A DNA stretch of 32,725 bases. Source: Gemmatimonadota bacterium (GTDB lineage Bacteria > Gemmatimonadota > Gemmatimonadetes > Longimicrobiales > Gaopeijiaceae). The stretch is from NCBI GenBank assembly GCA_007126575.1, contig SLBA01000084.1, positions 1-32,725 on the forward strand. The letters are read 5' to 3'. Shown piece after piece: positions 24,857 to 32,725 of the stretch. Below the pieces are notes generated by a model, which saw nothing but the letters and a program-made list of their open reading frames with translations, made no database searches and was not told the origin of the DNA. Within the stretch, counting starts at the first letter, position 1, and every line of letters starts with the position of its first letter. The position numbers and the translations under genes are program-made.

Positions 24857-26203
24857 TCAGGGTGGCGTGGGTCTCTCCGGCGCCGGAGGCTCCGCCTCGG
24901 GCCCATGCCACCGCTCCATGTGGCGGGCGTGGGTCTCGAGGTAGGCGCCCGGCTCGAAGTGGGTGTCGTAGTAGTCGGTGTCGATGTGCTGCGCCTGCAC
25001 GAATCCGGTCAGCACCATGGTGGGCACGGTGCCGGGGAACTTGCCGAAGGTGTCGAGCACGTACTGGGCGACCTCGGTCATGCAATCGATGAATTCATCG
25101 GTGTACGGTGTGACGCCGCCCTTCACCCGCCGGCTCTCCTTCCAGGGTCCGGGGCGCCCGGGGTCGTATGCGCCCTCGGGCCCGAACTTTCGCTCCACGA
25201 AGGCCTCCACGGCCGAACGCATGTCGGGGTGATAGGGAGGACACAGTCCCTCGTAGTGTCCGTCAAGGCCCACCGGCTCGGGAACGGTCCAGCGCTCGTC
25301 GCGCACGAAGCGGAACCCGAGGCCCTGGACGCCCTGATCGGCTCCCGCGCCGAGCACGCTCCAGCGGTTGAGCCCGTTGTAGAAGAGCCCGCCCAGCCCC
25401 ATGGCCTGCATGGTGAGCACGATGTTGTGGCCCATGAAGGCGAGCTCCATGCAGTTGGCCTCGTAGGCGCTCTGTTCGAGCACGGTGAGGGGAAACGGTT
25501 TGGCTTCGTCGAGCAGACCGGATCGATGGAAGGGTGCGAGCGACCCGGCGGGCCGACCGGAGCGATCGTCCATGATCGTGTAGCCGTTGCCCACGAAGAT
25601 GGCCATGAGCCCCAGCAGCTGTTCGCTGGCGTCCCCCATCGGCATGAAGAGGGTCGAGCCCGGCGCGTTCGCCATCCAGAGATTCGGCTCGAGCATGTGC
25701 CCCGGCTCCGAGGGCAGGTCGAGCCTGCGATCGTCGAGCTGCCGGGTATGCTCCCGGCACACGGCCAGGATCCGCTCGACGTCGTCGTCGATCGCCTCCA
25801 GCTCCCGGATGCGCGAGGGCTCGACGTCGCGGGTGTAGGTCAGATGGATCCCGCGGTCGTCGGTGTGAAAGAGGACGGGGGTGCCGATTCCGGCGGCCGT
25901 GGGCGTGGTGCGCCCGGTGTACCGATGAGTGAAGTGGCCGTGCTCCGAAGGCCGGCGGGGCCCGAAGGGTACGCCGAAATTCCAGCCCGAAACACCGGTG
26001 CCGGCGGCGATCAGGACGGCCGTCTCCAGCTCCGACAGGGGCAGGGGATCTTGCCGGGAGCGGAAGGCCAGGGGACCCGACGGAATCTCCATTCCGAATC
26101 CGAAGCGTCGGGCACGTCGACCGAAGAGAGCCTGCATGAGGGGAAATCTCTGCAGGTCGCCGAGGGGCGGATCAACGCTCCGGTCGCGGTTCGCGTGGGG
26201 CAT
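24857..26203 (-). CDS. Nitroreductase-like protein, function unknown
   Basis: 448 aa, cytosolic. The N-terminal part (LPLSELETAVLIAAGTGVSGWNFG, about 60-85) and later AFMGHNIVLTMQAMGLGGLFYNG resemble the FMN-binding helices of nitroreductase-fold proteins (compare the ...AAxxMGLG... helix), so a flavin-dependent oxidoreductase is plausible. The rest, including a C-terminal His/Asp/Tyr-rich stretch HIDTDYYDTHFEPGAY, is unfamiliar, and the protein is about twice the usual length. The start at 26203 has AAGGAG upstream at good spacing. First gene of an operon with OsmC and a methyltransferase, which hints at a redox or xenobiotic role (inference). Confidence in the coding call is high, in the function low. 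Confidence 0.75.
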   Translation of the reverse strand: MPHANRDRSVDPPLGDLQRFPLMQALFGRRARRFGFGMEIPSGPLAFRSRQDPLPLSELETAVLIAAGTGVSGWNFGVPFGPRRPSEHGHFTHRYTGRTTPTAAGIGTPVLFHTDDRGIHLTYTRDVEPSRIRELEAIDDDVERILAVCREHTRQLDDRRLDLPSEPGHMLEPNLWMANAPGSTLFMPMGDASEQLLGLMAIFVGNGYTIMDDRSGRPAGSLAPFHRSGLLDEAKPFPLTVLEQSAYEANCMELAFMGHNIVLTMQAMGLGGLFYNGLNRWSVLGAGADQGVQGLGFRFVRDERWTVPEPVGLDGHYEGLCPPYHPDMRSAVEAFVERKFGPEGAYDPGRPGPWKESRRVKGGVTPYTDEFIDCMTEVAQYVLDTFGKFPGTVPTMVLTGFVQAQHIDTDYYDTHFEPGAYLETHARHMERWHGPEAEPPAPERPTPP

Positions 26204-26442
26204 GAGGGGTCTCCTTCGGCGTTGAGGTTCGATGACGGCGCTACTCCCCCCGAATGGGACCGTCACCCTCCGGCCGGAGTTGGAATCGAAACAGACTTCA
26301 ACGAATGTACGGAACAAGGTGGGAATCGCGCGGTGGGAGTGCAAGGATCGATATTGGAAGGCCGAGGAGTGCCGCTTTCGGAACCTGAGCAGGGTCCCAC
26401 TTCGGGGACGCGCAGGGTGCGAGCCAACACGAGGAGAAGGGG

Positions 26443-27246
26443 ATGGATCGATATCGAGTGAAGCCGAACGGCGAGTTCCGTCTGGCCGAGGTGGATCCCT
26501 CGGAGCGACTGACCCATGAAGAGGGAAAGAGCCTGGGCAACGAGTACCTGGAAGAGCTGACGCTGCGGCTCCGCGAGCTCCAGGAGCTCCTGTACGCGCA
26601 GGGGAAGCACCGGCTCCTGGTGGTCCTTCAGGCCATGGACTCCGGGGGCAAGGACGGCGTGATCCGGCACGTCTTCCGGAGCGTGAATCCTCAGGGGGTG
26701 AAGGTGACGAGCTTCAAGGTCCCCTCGTCGCGGGAGCGGGCGCACGACTACCTCTGGCGAGTGCATCGCGAGACCCCCGCCACCGGCGAGATCCGGATCT
26801 TCAACCGGAGCCACTACGAGGACGTGCTGGTGGTGCGCGTGCACGACCTGGTTCCCGCATCGGTATGGGAGCGGCGCTACGACCACATCCGGGACTTCGA
26901 GCGGATGCTGGCGGACGAGGGCACGACGATCCTCAAGTTCTTTCTTCACATCTCCCGCGAGGAGCAGGCGGAGCGGCTTCAGTCCCGGCTCGACACGCCT
27001 CACAAGCGCTGGAAGTTCAGTGCCGCGGACCTGGAGGAACGCAAGCACTGGGATGCCTACCAGGAGGCCTTCGAGGTGGCCCTGAACCGGACGAGCACCG
27101 AGCGGGCTCCCTGGTACGTGATCCCGGCCAACTCCAAGTGGTACCGAAACCTGGTGACCGCCCGGATCCTCGTCGAGACGCTCGAGGGCCTCGAGATGAC
27201 GTATCCCGAGCCCGAGGGCGACCTGAGCGGGATCCGCATCGAGTGA
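26443..27246 (+). CDS. Polyphosphate kinase 2 family phosphotransferase
   Basis: 267 aa. PPK2 enzymes transfer phosphate between polyphosphate and nucleotides. The Walker A variant AMDSGGKDG (residues 64-72), the Arg-rich lid SSRERAHDYLWR (95-106) and the Walker B region IFNRSHYEDVLV (119-130) are all present, followed by the conserved RYDHIRDFERML and HKRWKFSAADLEERKHWD segments. The size fits single-domain PPK2 of the polyP:nucleotide phosphotransferase type; which nucleotide is used cannot be told from sequence alone. A strong GAGGAGAAGG precedes the ATG. Divergent from the nitroreductase-like gene, 107 bp upstream of the ThDP enzyme. Confidence 0.93.
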   Translation: MDRYRVKPNGEFRLAEVDPSERLTHEEGKSLGNEYLEELTLRLRELQELLYAQGKHRLLVVLQAMDSGGKDGVIRHVFRSVNPQGVKVTSFKVPSSRERAHDYLWRVHRETPATGEIRIFNRSHYEDVLVVRVHDLVPASVWERRYDHIRDFERMLADEGTTILKFFLHISREEQAERLQSRLDTPHKRWKFSAADLEERKHWDAYQEAFEVALNRTSTERAPWYVIPANSKWYRNLVTARILVETLEGLEMTYPEPEGDLSGIRIE

Positions 27247-27353
27247 TCGGGCAGCCCGGCCGGGGGGGAGCGGAACTCAACGACCGCACCCGGGGGTTCA
27301 TGATGCGGACCCAGTCCGCCCCGACCCTCCCGTCCGCCACCGGAGCCGCCGTC

Positions 27354-28972
<1,619 letters not shown>

Positions 28973-28976
<4 letters not shown>

Positions 28977-29521
28977 CTCGGACTGGTTGGTCCCCCCTCC
29001 TGCGGCTTGTCGTCGGGGCCGCCCTGCTCGGATGGCTGTCTTCACCGCTCCAGCCCGCGCTGCACGCTCAGTCGGTGCCCTCCGCTTCCGACACTCCGGA
29101 GCACTGGGAATTTCGAGCCGCGATCTCGTGGCTCGAGCTGGACCCGAGGAAGGGGTCGAGCATCGGCAGCGAATTCTCTTTCGTGCGCGACCGCCCCCTC
29201 TTCTGGAGGCTGCAACCCCTGGGAGGGGTGGTGGTATCGACGATCGGCCAGGGATTCGCCTACGGGGGACTCGGCCTGACCCTTGCCATGAACGAACGGA
29301 TCGAGATTCGACCGTCGGTCGCGGCGGGGTACTATTCCCGGGGAGCCGGGCCGGAGCTCGGCAGTCGGCTCGAGTTCCGTTCGGCGCTCTCAATCGAGGC
29401 CGCGCTCACCCGAAACCTGGCCCTGTCGATGTTCGTCTACCACCTCTCGAACGGCGGGCTCGGCGTTCGAAATCCGGGGCTCGAGGCGCTCGGGTTGGGT
29501 CTGACCGTACCGCTGAGATAG
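28973..29521 (+). CDS. pagL: PagL-type lipid A 3-O-deacylase
   Basis: 182 aa. An outer-membrane beta-barrel esterase that removes the 3-O-linked acyl chain of lipid A. The signal peptide ends at ALHA|Q. The C-terminal segment YHLSNGGLGVRNPGLE holds His157, Ser159 and Glu171, the same +2 and +14 spacing as the Pseudomonas PagL triad (His126, Ser128, Glu140). Barrel strands alternate hydrophobic residues and the chain ends in LGLTVPLR. The ATG overlaps the upstream stop (ATGA), so it is translationally coupled to the ThDP enzyme. It implies LPS with lipid A in this organism. It converges with the ABC permease gene (9-bp gap). Confidence 0.86.
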
Positions 29522-29530
29522 GCGGTCCGA

Positions 29531-30568
29531 TCACTGCCAGCGGAACCAGCGGAGCGCCAGGATGAAGGCCACGATGCCCCAGGTCGCCAAGAGCACGAGT
29601 TCGCCGGCTACGGCGGTGAAGGCCAGGCCGTCGTTGTAGACCGCCCGGAGCGCATCGTTGAGCGCGGTGAGGGGGAGGACCCGGATCAGAGGCTGCATGG
29701 CGTCGGGAAAGCGGGCGGTCGAGAAGAACACGCCGCAGAGCACCACCATCGGCATCACGATGGCGTTGATGATCCCGCTGGCGCCCTCGGTGGTGCGGGT
29801 CCGCGAACTCGCCAGGAGGCCCAGGCCGCAGAAGGACGCGGCCCCGATCAGCACGACCATGGTGAGGGAGAGGAGCCCGCCCGCCATCGGGACGTCGAAG
29901 AAGAGCCAGGCGGCCAGGATAAGGAGCGGGATCTCGCCGATCAGGAAGACGAAGCGGGCCAGGATCTGCGCCAGAAGGAAGTGGCCGCGTGGCATCGGCG
30001 TGGCGATCAGCCGCTTGAGCTGGCGGTTCTGCCGGCTCTGCGTGATGTAGAAGCCGATGCCCCAGAGTCCCGTGCTCATCAGGTTGAACCCGATGATGCC
30101 CGGGATCAGCCAGTCGATGTAGCGATGCCCGCGCTGCTCGATCTCCTGCGGGCGTATCGTGACCGGTGCCGGGCCTCCGGCCTCGCGCTGAATGCTGCGC
30201 TCCGCGGCGAGGCGCGCCGTTCGGGCCTCGGCCCGCGTGGGGTCGTAGCGGAACTCCAGGGTGGATTCATCGCCCGCGATCACGAGCGAGACCTCGCCTC
30301 TTCGAAGGGCGTCAGAGGCCTCCTCGACTCCCAGGATCCGGACCTCGATCTCGGGGTCCGCCCGCAGGGCCTCGATGAAGCGCTCGCCGCCGGAGCCAGA
30401 CTCGATCGCCACGCGGGGGGTGTCGGGCATGGGATCCGAGAAGGCCACCCCCAGCCCGATTGCCAGGAGCAGGGGGAACGCGAAGACCCAGAAGATGATC
30501 TCGGGTTCGCGAAGCATCACCCGAAGGCGACTGAGGGTGAGCTGGCCGAGCGACCTCAGGTCACCCAT
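29531..30568 (-). CDS. ABC-2 type transporter permease
   Basis: 345 aa. The N-terminal membrane helix (IIFWVFAFPLLLAIGLGVAF) is followed by a roughly 120-residue extracytoplasmic domain and a cluster of about five helices, including WLIPGIIGFNLMSTGLWGIGF, FLLAQILARFVFLIGEIPLLIL, VVLIGAASFCGLGLLA and MPMVVLCGVFFS. This is the layout of YhhJ/DrrB-like ABC-2 permeases, which export lipids, drugs or polymers. LKRLIATPMPRGHFL is the usual coupling region facing the ATPase. It overlaps the ATPase gene by 8 bp, giving a two-gene operon. Cargo unknown. Confidence 0.92.
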   Translation of the reverse strand: MGDLRSLGQLTLSRLRVMLREPEIIFWVFAFPLLLAIGLGVAFSDPMPDTPRVAIESGSGGERFIEALRADPEIEVRILGVEEASDALRRGEVSLVIAGDESTLEFRYDPTRAEARTARLAAERSIQREAGGPAPVTIRPQEIEQRGHRYIDWLIPGIIGFNLMSTGLWGIGFYITQSRQNRQLKRLIATPMPRGHFLLAQILARFVFLIGEIPLLILAAWLFFDVPMAGGLLSLTMVVLIGAASFCGLGLLASSRTRTTEGASGIINAIVMPMVVLCGVFFSTARFPDAMQPLIRVLPLTALNDALRAVYNDGLAFTAVAGELVLLATWGIVAFILALRWFRWQ

Positions 30569-31508
30569 CGCGCAGCTGCCGACCGGTGCGGGCCAGGAAG
30601 ACGTCGTCGAGGGTGGCCCGATGGGTGGTCAGCGAGGCGAGGTGGCCGCCCCGGCTCTTGACCAGGTCGACCAGGGCGGGGAGGGTCTCGTGCAACTCGT
30701 CGCAGGTCAGAAATCGCAGGGGGCCTCGTTCCCGGACCGATTTCACGCTGGGCAGCTCTCCCAGCTCCAGCACCTCGACCCGGACGGTGGGCTCGAATTC
30801 GATCACGTGCGCTCCGCCCAGGGTGGCGATGAGCTGCTGCGGGGTGCCCTCGACCAGGATGGCGCCGTGGTCCATGATCGCCACGCGGTCCGCCAGGCGC
30901 TCGGCCTCGTCCATGAAATGGGTGGTCAGCAGGATCGTCCCCCCTTCGTCGCGAAACGACTCGATGATCTCCCACAGTGCCCGTCGGGCCTGGGGGTCCA
31001 GCCCCGTGGTGGGCTCGTCGAGAAAGAGCAGGTCGGGGTCGCCGGCCAGCGCGCAGGCCACCGAGAGCCGCTGACGTTGTCCGCCCGAAAGGTCACGCAC
31101 GTACGCGCTCCGCTTTTCGGTCAGGTGCACCCGCTCGAGCAGCTCGGGCACCGTTGGCCCCCTGGGGTAGAAGGAGCGGAAGAGGCGCACCACTTCGCGG
31201 ACCTGGAGCTTGTCGGTGAGCCGGACCTCCTGGAGCTGGACTCCGAGTCGGCGGCGGATCGCCCTGCCCTGATCGGCCCAGCGCATCCCCAGGATCTCGA
31301 CCTCGCCGCGGTCCGGTTCCTGGAGGCCTTCCAGGATCTCGACGGTCGTGGTCTTCCCGGCACCGTTCGGGCCCAGGAGACCATAGCACTCCCCACGCGG
31401 GATCTCGAGGTCGAGACCACGCACCGCCTGCACCGCACCGAAGCTCTTGATCAGGCCTCGACAGCGGATCGCGGGAGAGTCGGTTTCGGGGGAGGGGTCG
31501 GTGGACAC
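30561..31508 (-). CDS. ABC transporter ATP-binding protein
   Basis: 315 aa. The nucleotide-binding subunit for the downstream permease. Walker A GPNGAGKTT (46-54), signature LSGGQRQRL, Walker B LLFLDEPTTGLD and the H-loop TTHFMDEAE are all intact. The C-terminal extension of about 80 residues (RVEVLELGELPSVKSV) resembles the DUF4162-like tail of drug/lipid exporters. The start is GTG at 31508, with GAGG 6 bases upstream. A TAGTAT on the minus strand (31523-31518) lies so close to the GTG that a transcript from it would be nearly leaderless. Divergent from glpX. Confidence 0.95.
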   Translation of the reverse strand: MSTDPSPETDSPAIRCRGLIKSFGAVQAVRGLDLEIPRGECYGLLGPNGAGKTTTVEILEGLQEPDRGEVEILGMRWADQGRAIRRRLGVQLQEVRLTDKLQVREVVRLFRSFYPRGPTVPELLERVHLTEKRSAYVRDLSGGQRQRLSVACALAGDPDLLFLDEPTTGLDPQARRALWEIIESFRDEGGTILLTTHFMDEAERLADRVAIMDHGAILVEGTPQQLIATLGGAHVIEFEPTVRVEVLELGELPSVKSVRERGPLRFLTCDELHETLPALVDLVKSRGGHLASLTTHRATLDDVFLARTGRQLRDG

Positions 31509-31570
31509 GTCGACCTCATACTACCTTGAACGGGTCCAGGGTCCCATCGCACTTCACGGAGTATCTCCGC

Positions 31571-32608
31571 ATGCCCGATTCATCAGAGCCGTCTCCCGCA
31601 ATCGATCGCAATCTAGGTATGGAGCTCGTGCGCGTCACCGAGGCCGCCGCCCTCTCGTCCGCGCCCTACATGGGGCGGGGTGACGGGAAGGCCGGCGACG
31701 GAGCCGCCGTGGCGGCGATGCGGGCGGTGCTGGGGACGATCCGGATGTCCGGGACGATCGTGATCGGAGAGGGCGAGAAGGACGACGCCCCCATGCTCTT
31801 CAACGGGGAGCAGGTCGGCACGGGCGACGCACCCGAGCTGGACCTGGCGGTCGATCCGGTGGAAGGCACCCGGCTTCTGGCGCTCGGGCGAGACAATGCG
31901 ATCGCCGTGATCGCGGCTGCGCCCGGAGGATCGATGTGGAAGCCGGGATCCTCGTACTACATGGACAAGCTGGTGGGAGGCTCCGAACTGAAGGGCGTGA
32001 TCGACATGAGCCTGTCGCCCACCGAGAACCTGGAGCGGGCCGCCGAAGCGACCGGGCGGCCGGTGGAGCAGCTCACCGTCTTCGTGCTGGAGAAGCCCCG
32101 GCACCGCGAGCTTGTGGCCGAGCTGCGGACCGCCGGAGCGCGCGTGTCGCTTCATACCGACGGCGACGTCATGGGCGCCATCCTGGCGGCCTATCCGGGG
32201 ACGGGGGTCGATCTTCTGATGGGGATCGGGGGCACGCCCGAGGGGGTCATCGCCGCCGTGGCGGTCAAGGCGCTGGGTGGGGTGATGCAGGGGCGTCTCG
32301 CCCCGCAGCTGAGCGAGGAACGCAGTCGACTGCGCTCGGAGCTCGACCCCGACGAGCTGCGGCAGATCCTGGCCGCCGATGACCTGGTCCGCAGCGACGA
32401 CGCCTTCTTCGCCGCGACCGCCATCACCGGCAGCCCCTTTCTCGAGGGCGTCCGCTACGACCGCGCACTCGGCGTGAGCACCGAGAGCCTGGTGATTCGG
32501 GCGGGATCCGGATCCGTCCGACACGTGCGGGGGATCCATCGCCTCGACGCCCGGCACATCTTCGGTCGCGACGCCCGCGAGCGCGTCATCGAGGTCGTCA
32601 GCGACTAG
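31571..32608 (+). CDS. glpX: Class II fructose-1,6-bisphosphatase
   Basis: 345 aa (E. coli GlpX 336). Hydrolyses fructose 1,6-bisphosphate to fructose 6-phosphate in gluconeogenesis. The metal and substrate motifs are intact: GEGEKDDAPML (66-76), DLAVDPVEGT (91-100), SSYYMDKLVGG, DGDVMGAI and GIGGTPEGV. The ATG at 31571 is used; an in-frame TTG 15 codons upstream lacks family similarity. A GGAG ends 9 bases before the ATG. The stop TAG is part of a CTAG tetranucleotide directly bordering AT-rich foreign-looking DNA, so the gene end is intact but its natural downstream region is gone. Confidence 0.94.
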   Translation: MPDSSEPSPAIDRNLGMELVRVTEAAALSSAPYMGRGDGKAGDGAAVAAMRAVLGTIRMSGTIVIGEGEKDDAPMLFNGEQVGTGDAPELDLAVDPVEGTRLLALGRDNAIAVIAAAPGGSMWKPGSSYYMDKLVGGSELKGVIDMSLSPTENLERAAEATGRPVEQLTVFVLEKPRHRELVAELRTAGARVSLHTDGDVMGAILAAYPGTGVDLLMGIGGTPEGVIAAVAVKALGGVMQGRLAPQLSEERSRLRSELDPDELRQILAADDLVRSDDAFFAATAITGSPFLEGVRYDRALGVSTESLVIRAGSGSVRHVRGIHRLDARHIFGRDARERVIEVVSD

Positions 32609-32725
32609 TACTGCTTTGTTATTTATGGCCCTGCTCGTGCTTGGATGACGCTGTGGATGACCTGAGCGAAGAGTTCTTCAAGTACGCTGCGCCGCAGGGC
32701 GGCGATGCTTCTTCGTGCCACCGGG
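32609..32725. mobile_element. Possible insertion sequence end (partial, window edge)
   Basis: Immediately after CTAG (the glpX stop context) the composition changes to AT-rich TACTGCTTTGTTATTTATGG. A minus-strand open frame whose stop lies 14 bp inside the boundary then runs off the window. Several IS families (for example IS5 and IS701) prefer YTAR target sites, which CTAG satisfies. The other end and the matching terminal repeat are outside the window, so the element and its family are unconfirmed. Confidence 0.4.
32623..32725 (-). CDS. Partial ORF, possible transposase C-terminus
   Basis: The last 33 codons of a minus-strand frame entering from outside the window and ending TAA at 32625-32623. 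The peptide is basic then helical (VARRSIAALRRSVLEELF), compatible with the tail of a transposase, but no catalytic motif falls inside the window. The call rests mostly on its position just inside a compositional boundary. It could also be an unrelated gene. Confidence 0.35.
   Translation of the reverse strand, partial: PVARRSIAALRRSVLEELFAQVIHSVIQARAGP

Noticed and set aside
26865-27353. N-terminal extension of the acetolactate-synthase-type gene into PPK2
   Set aside because: The extension overlaps PPK2 coding in another frame, while the ATG at 27354 has a ribosome site and fits the family N-terminus.

Overview
This is a GC-rich, densely packed chromosomal segment from a Gram-negative (diderm) bacterium. 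The outer membrane is implied by a PagL-type lipid A deacylase, a small beta-barrel protein and many exported proteins. The repertoire (two membrane-anchored BTAD-type regulators, an IorAB-type molybdenum hydroxylase, a DUF885 lipoprotein, an exported M24 peptidase, and signal peptides ending in Ala-Gln) looks most like Gemmatimonadota. That assignment is an inference; no rRNA or tRNA gene is visible to confirm it.

Layout. 1-3.4 kb: exported dienelactone-hydrolase-family protein, DUF429 protein, a two-helix membrane peptide, an exported cell-wall amidase, and a decayed PLP aminotransferase pseudogene. 3.5-10.6 kb: a variant RtcB RNA ligase, then a divergent regulatory pair. That pair is a 1240-residue membrane-spanning transcription factor/ATPase with a large outer sensory half, and a PAS-PAS hybrid histidine kinase; a palindrome lies between them. 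10.6-16.3 kb (minus strand): a second membrane-anchored BTAD regulator (TolB-like and TPR outer half), a cupredoxin-like protein and a two-subunit molybdenum hydroxylase. 16.6-22 kb: an outer-membrane barrel plus WD40-CsgG protein pair, a DUF885 lipoprotein and an M24-family exported protein. 22.1-26.2 kb: an IscA-like protein missing its C-terminal Cys pair, a small membrane protein, MscL, and a three-gene operon (nitroreductase-like, OsmC, SAM methyltransferase). 26.4-29.5 kb: PPK2, an acetolactate-synthase-type ThDP enzyme and PagL. 29.5-32.7 kb: an ABC-2 exporter, GlpX fructose-1,6-bisphosphatase, and what looks like the edge of an insertion sequence abutting the glpX stop codon.

How the parts may work together. 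Envelope functions dominate: amidase, PagL, MscL, OM barrel, CsgG-like protein, exported hydrolases and peptidases. Sensing is also prominent, with two one-component regulators whose DNA-binding half is cytoplasmic and whose predicted sensor half is outside the inner membrane, plus a hybrid kinase. Genes are packed so tightly that six intact convergent pairs have stop codons only 4-13 bp apart, leaving no room for ordinary terminators.

The most notable observations are the two membrane-spanning BTAD regulators, the near-universal Gln at +1 of predicted signal-peptidase-I substrates, a promoter whose -35 box sits in the loop of a perfect inverted repeat, the tight convergent pairs, and the glpX-abutting element. 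All functional calls come from reading motifs by eye; no database search was possible.
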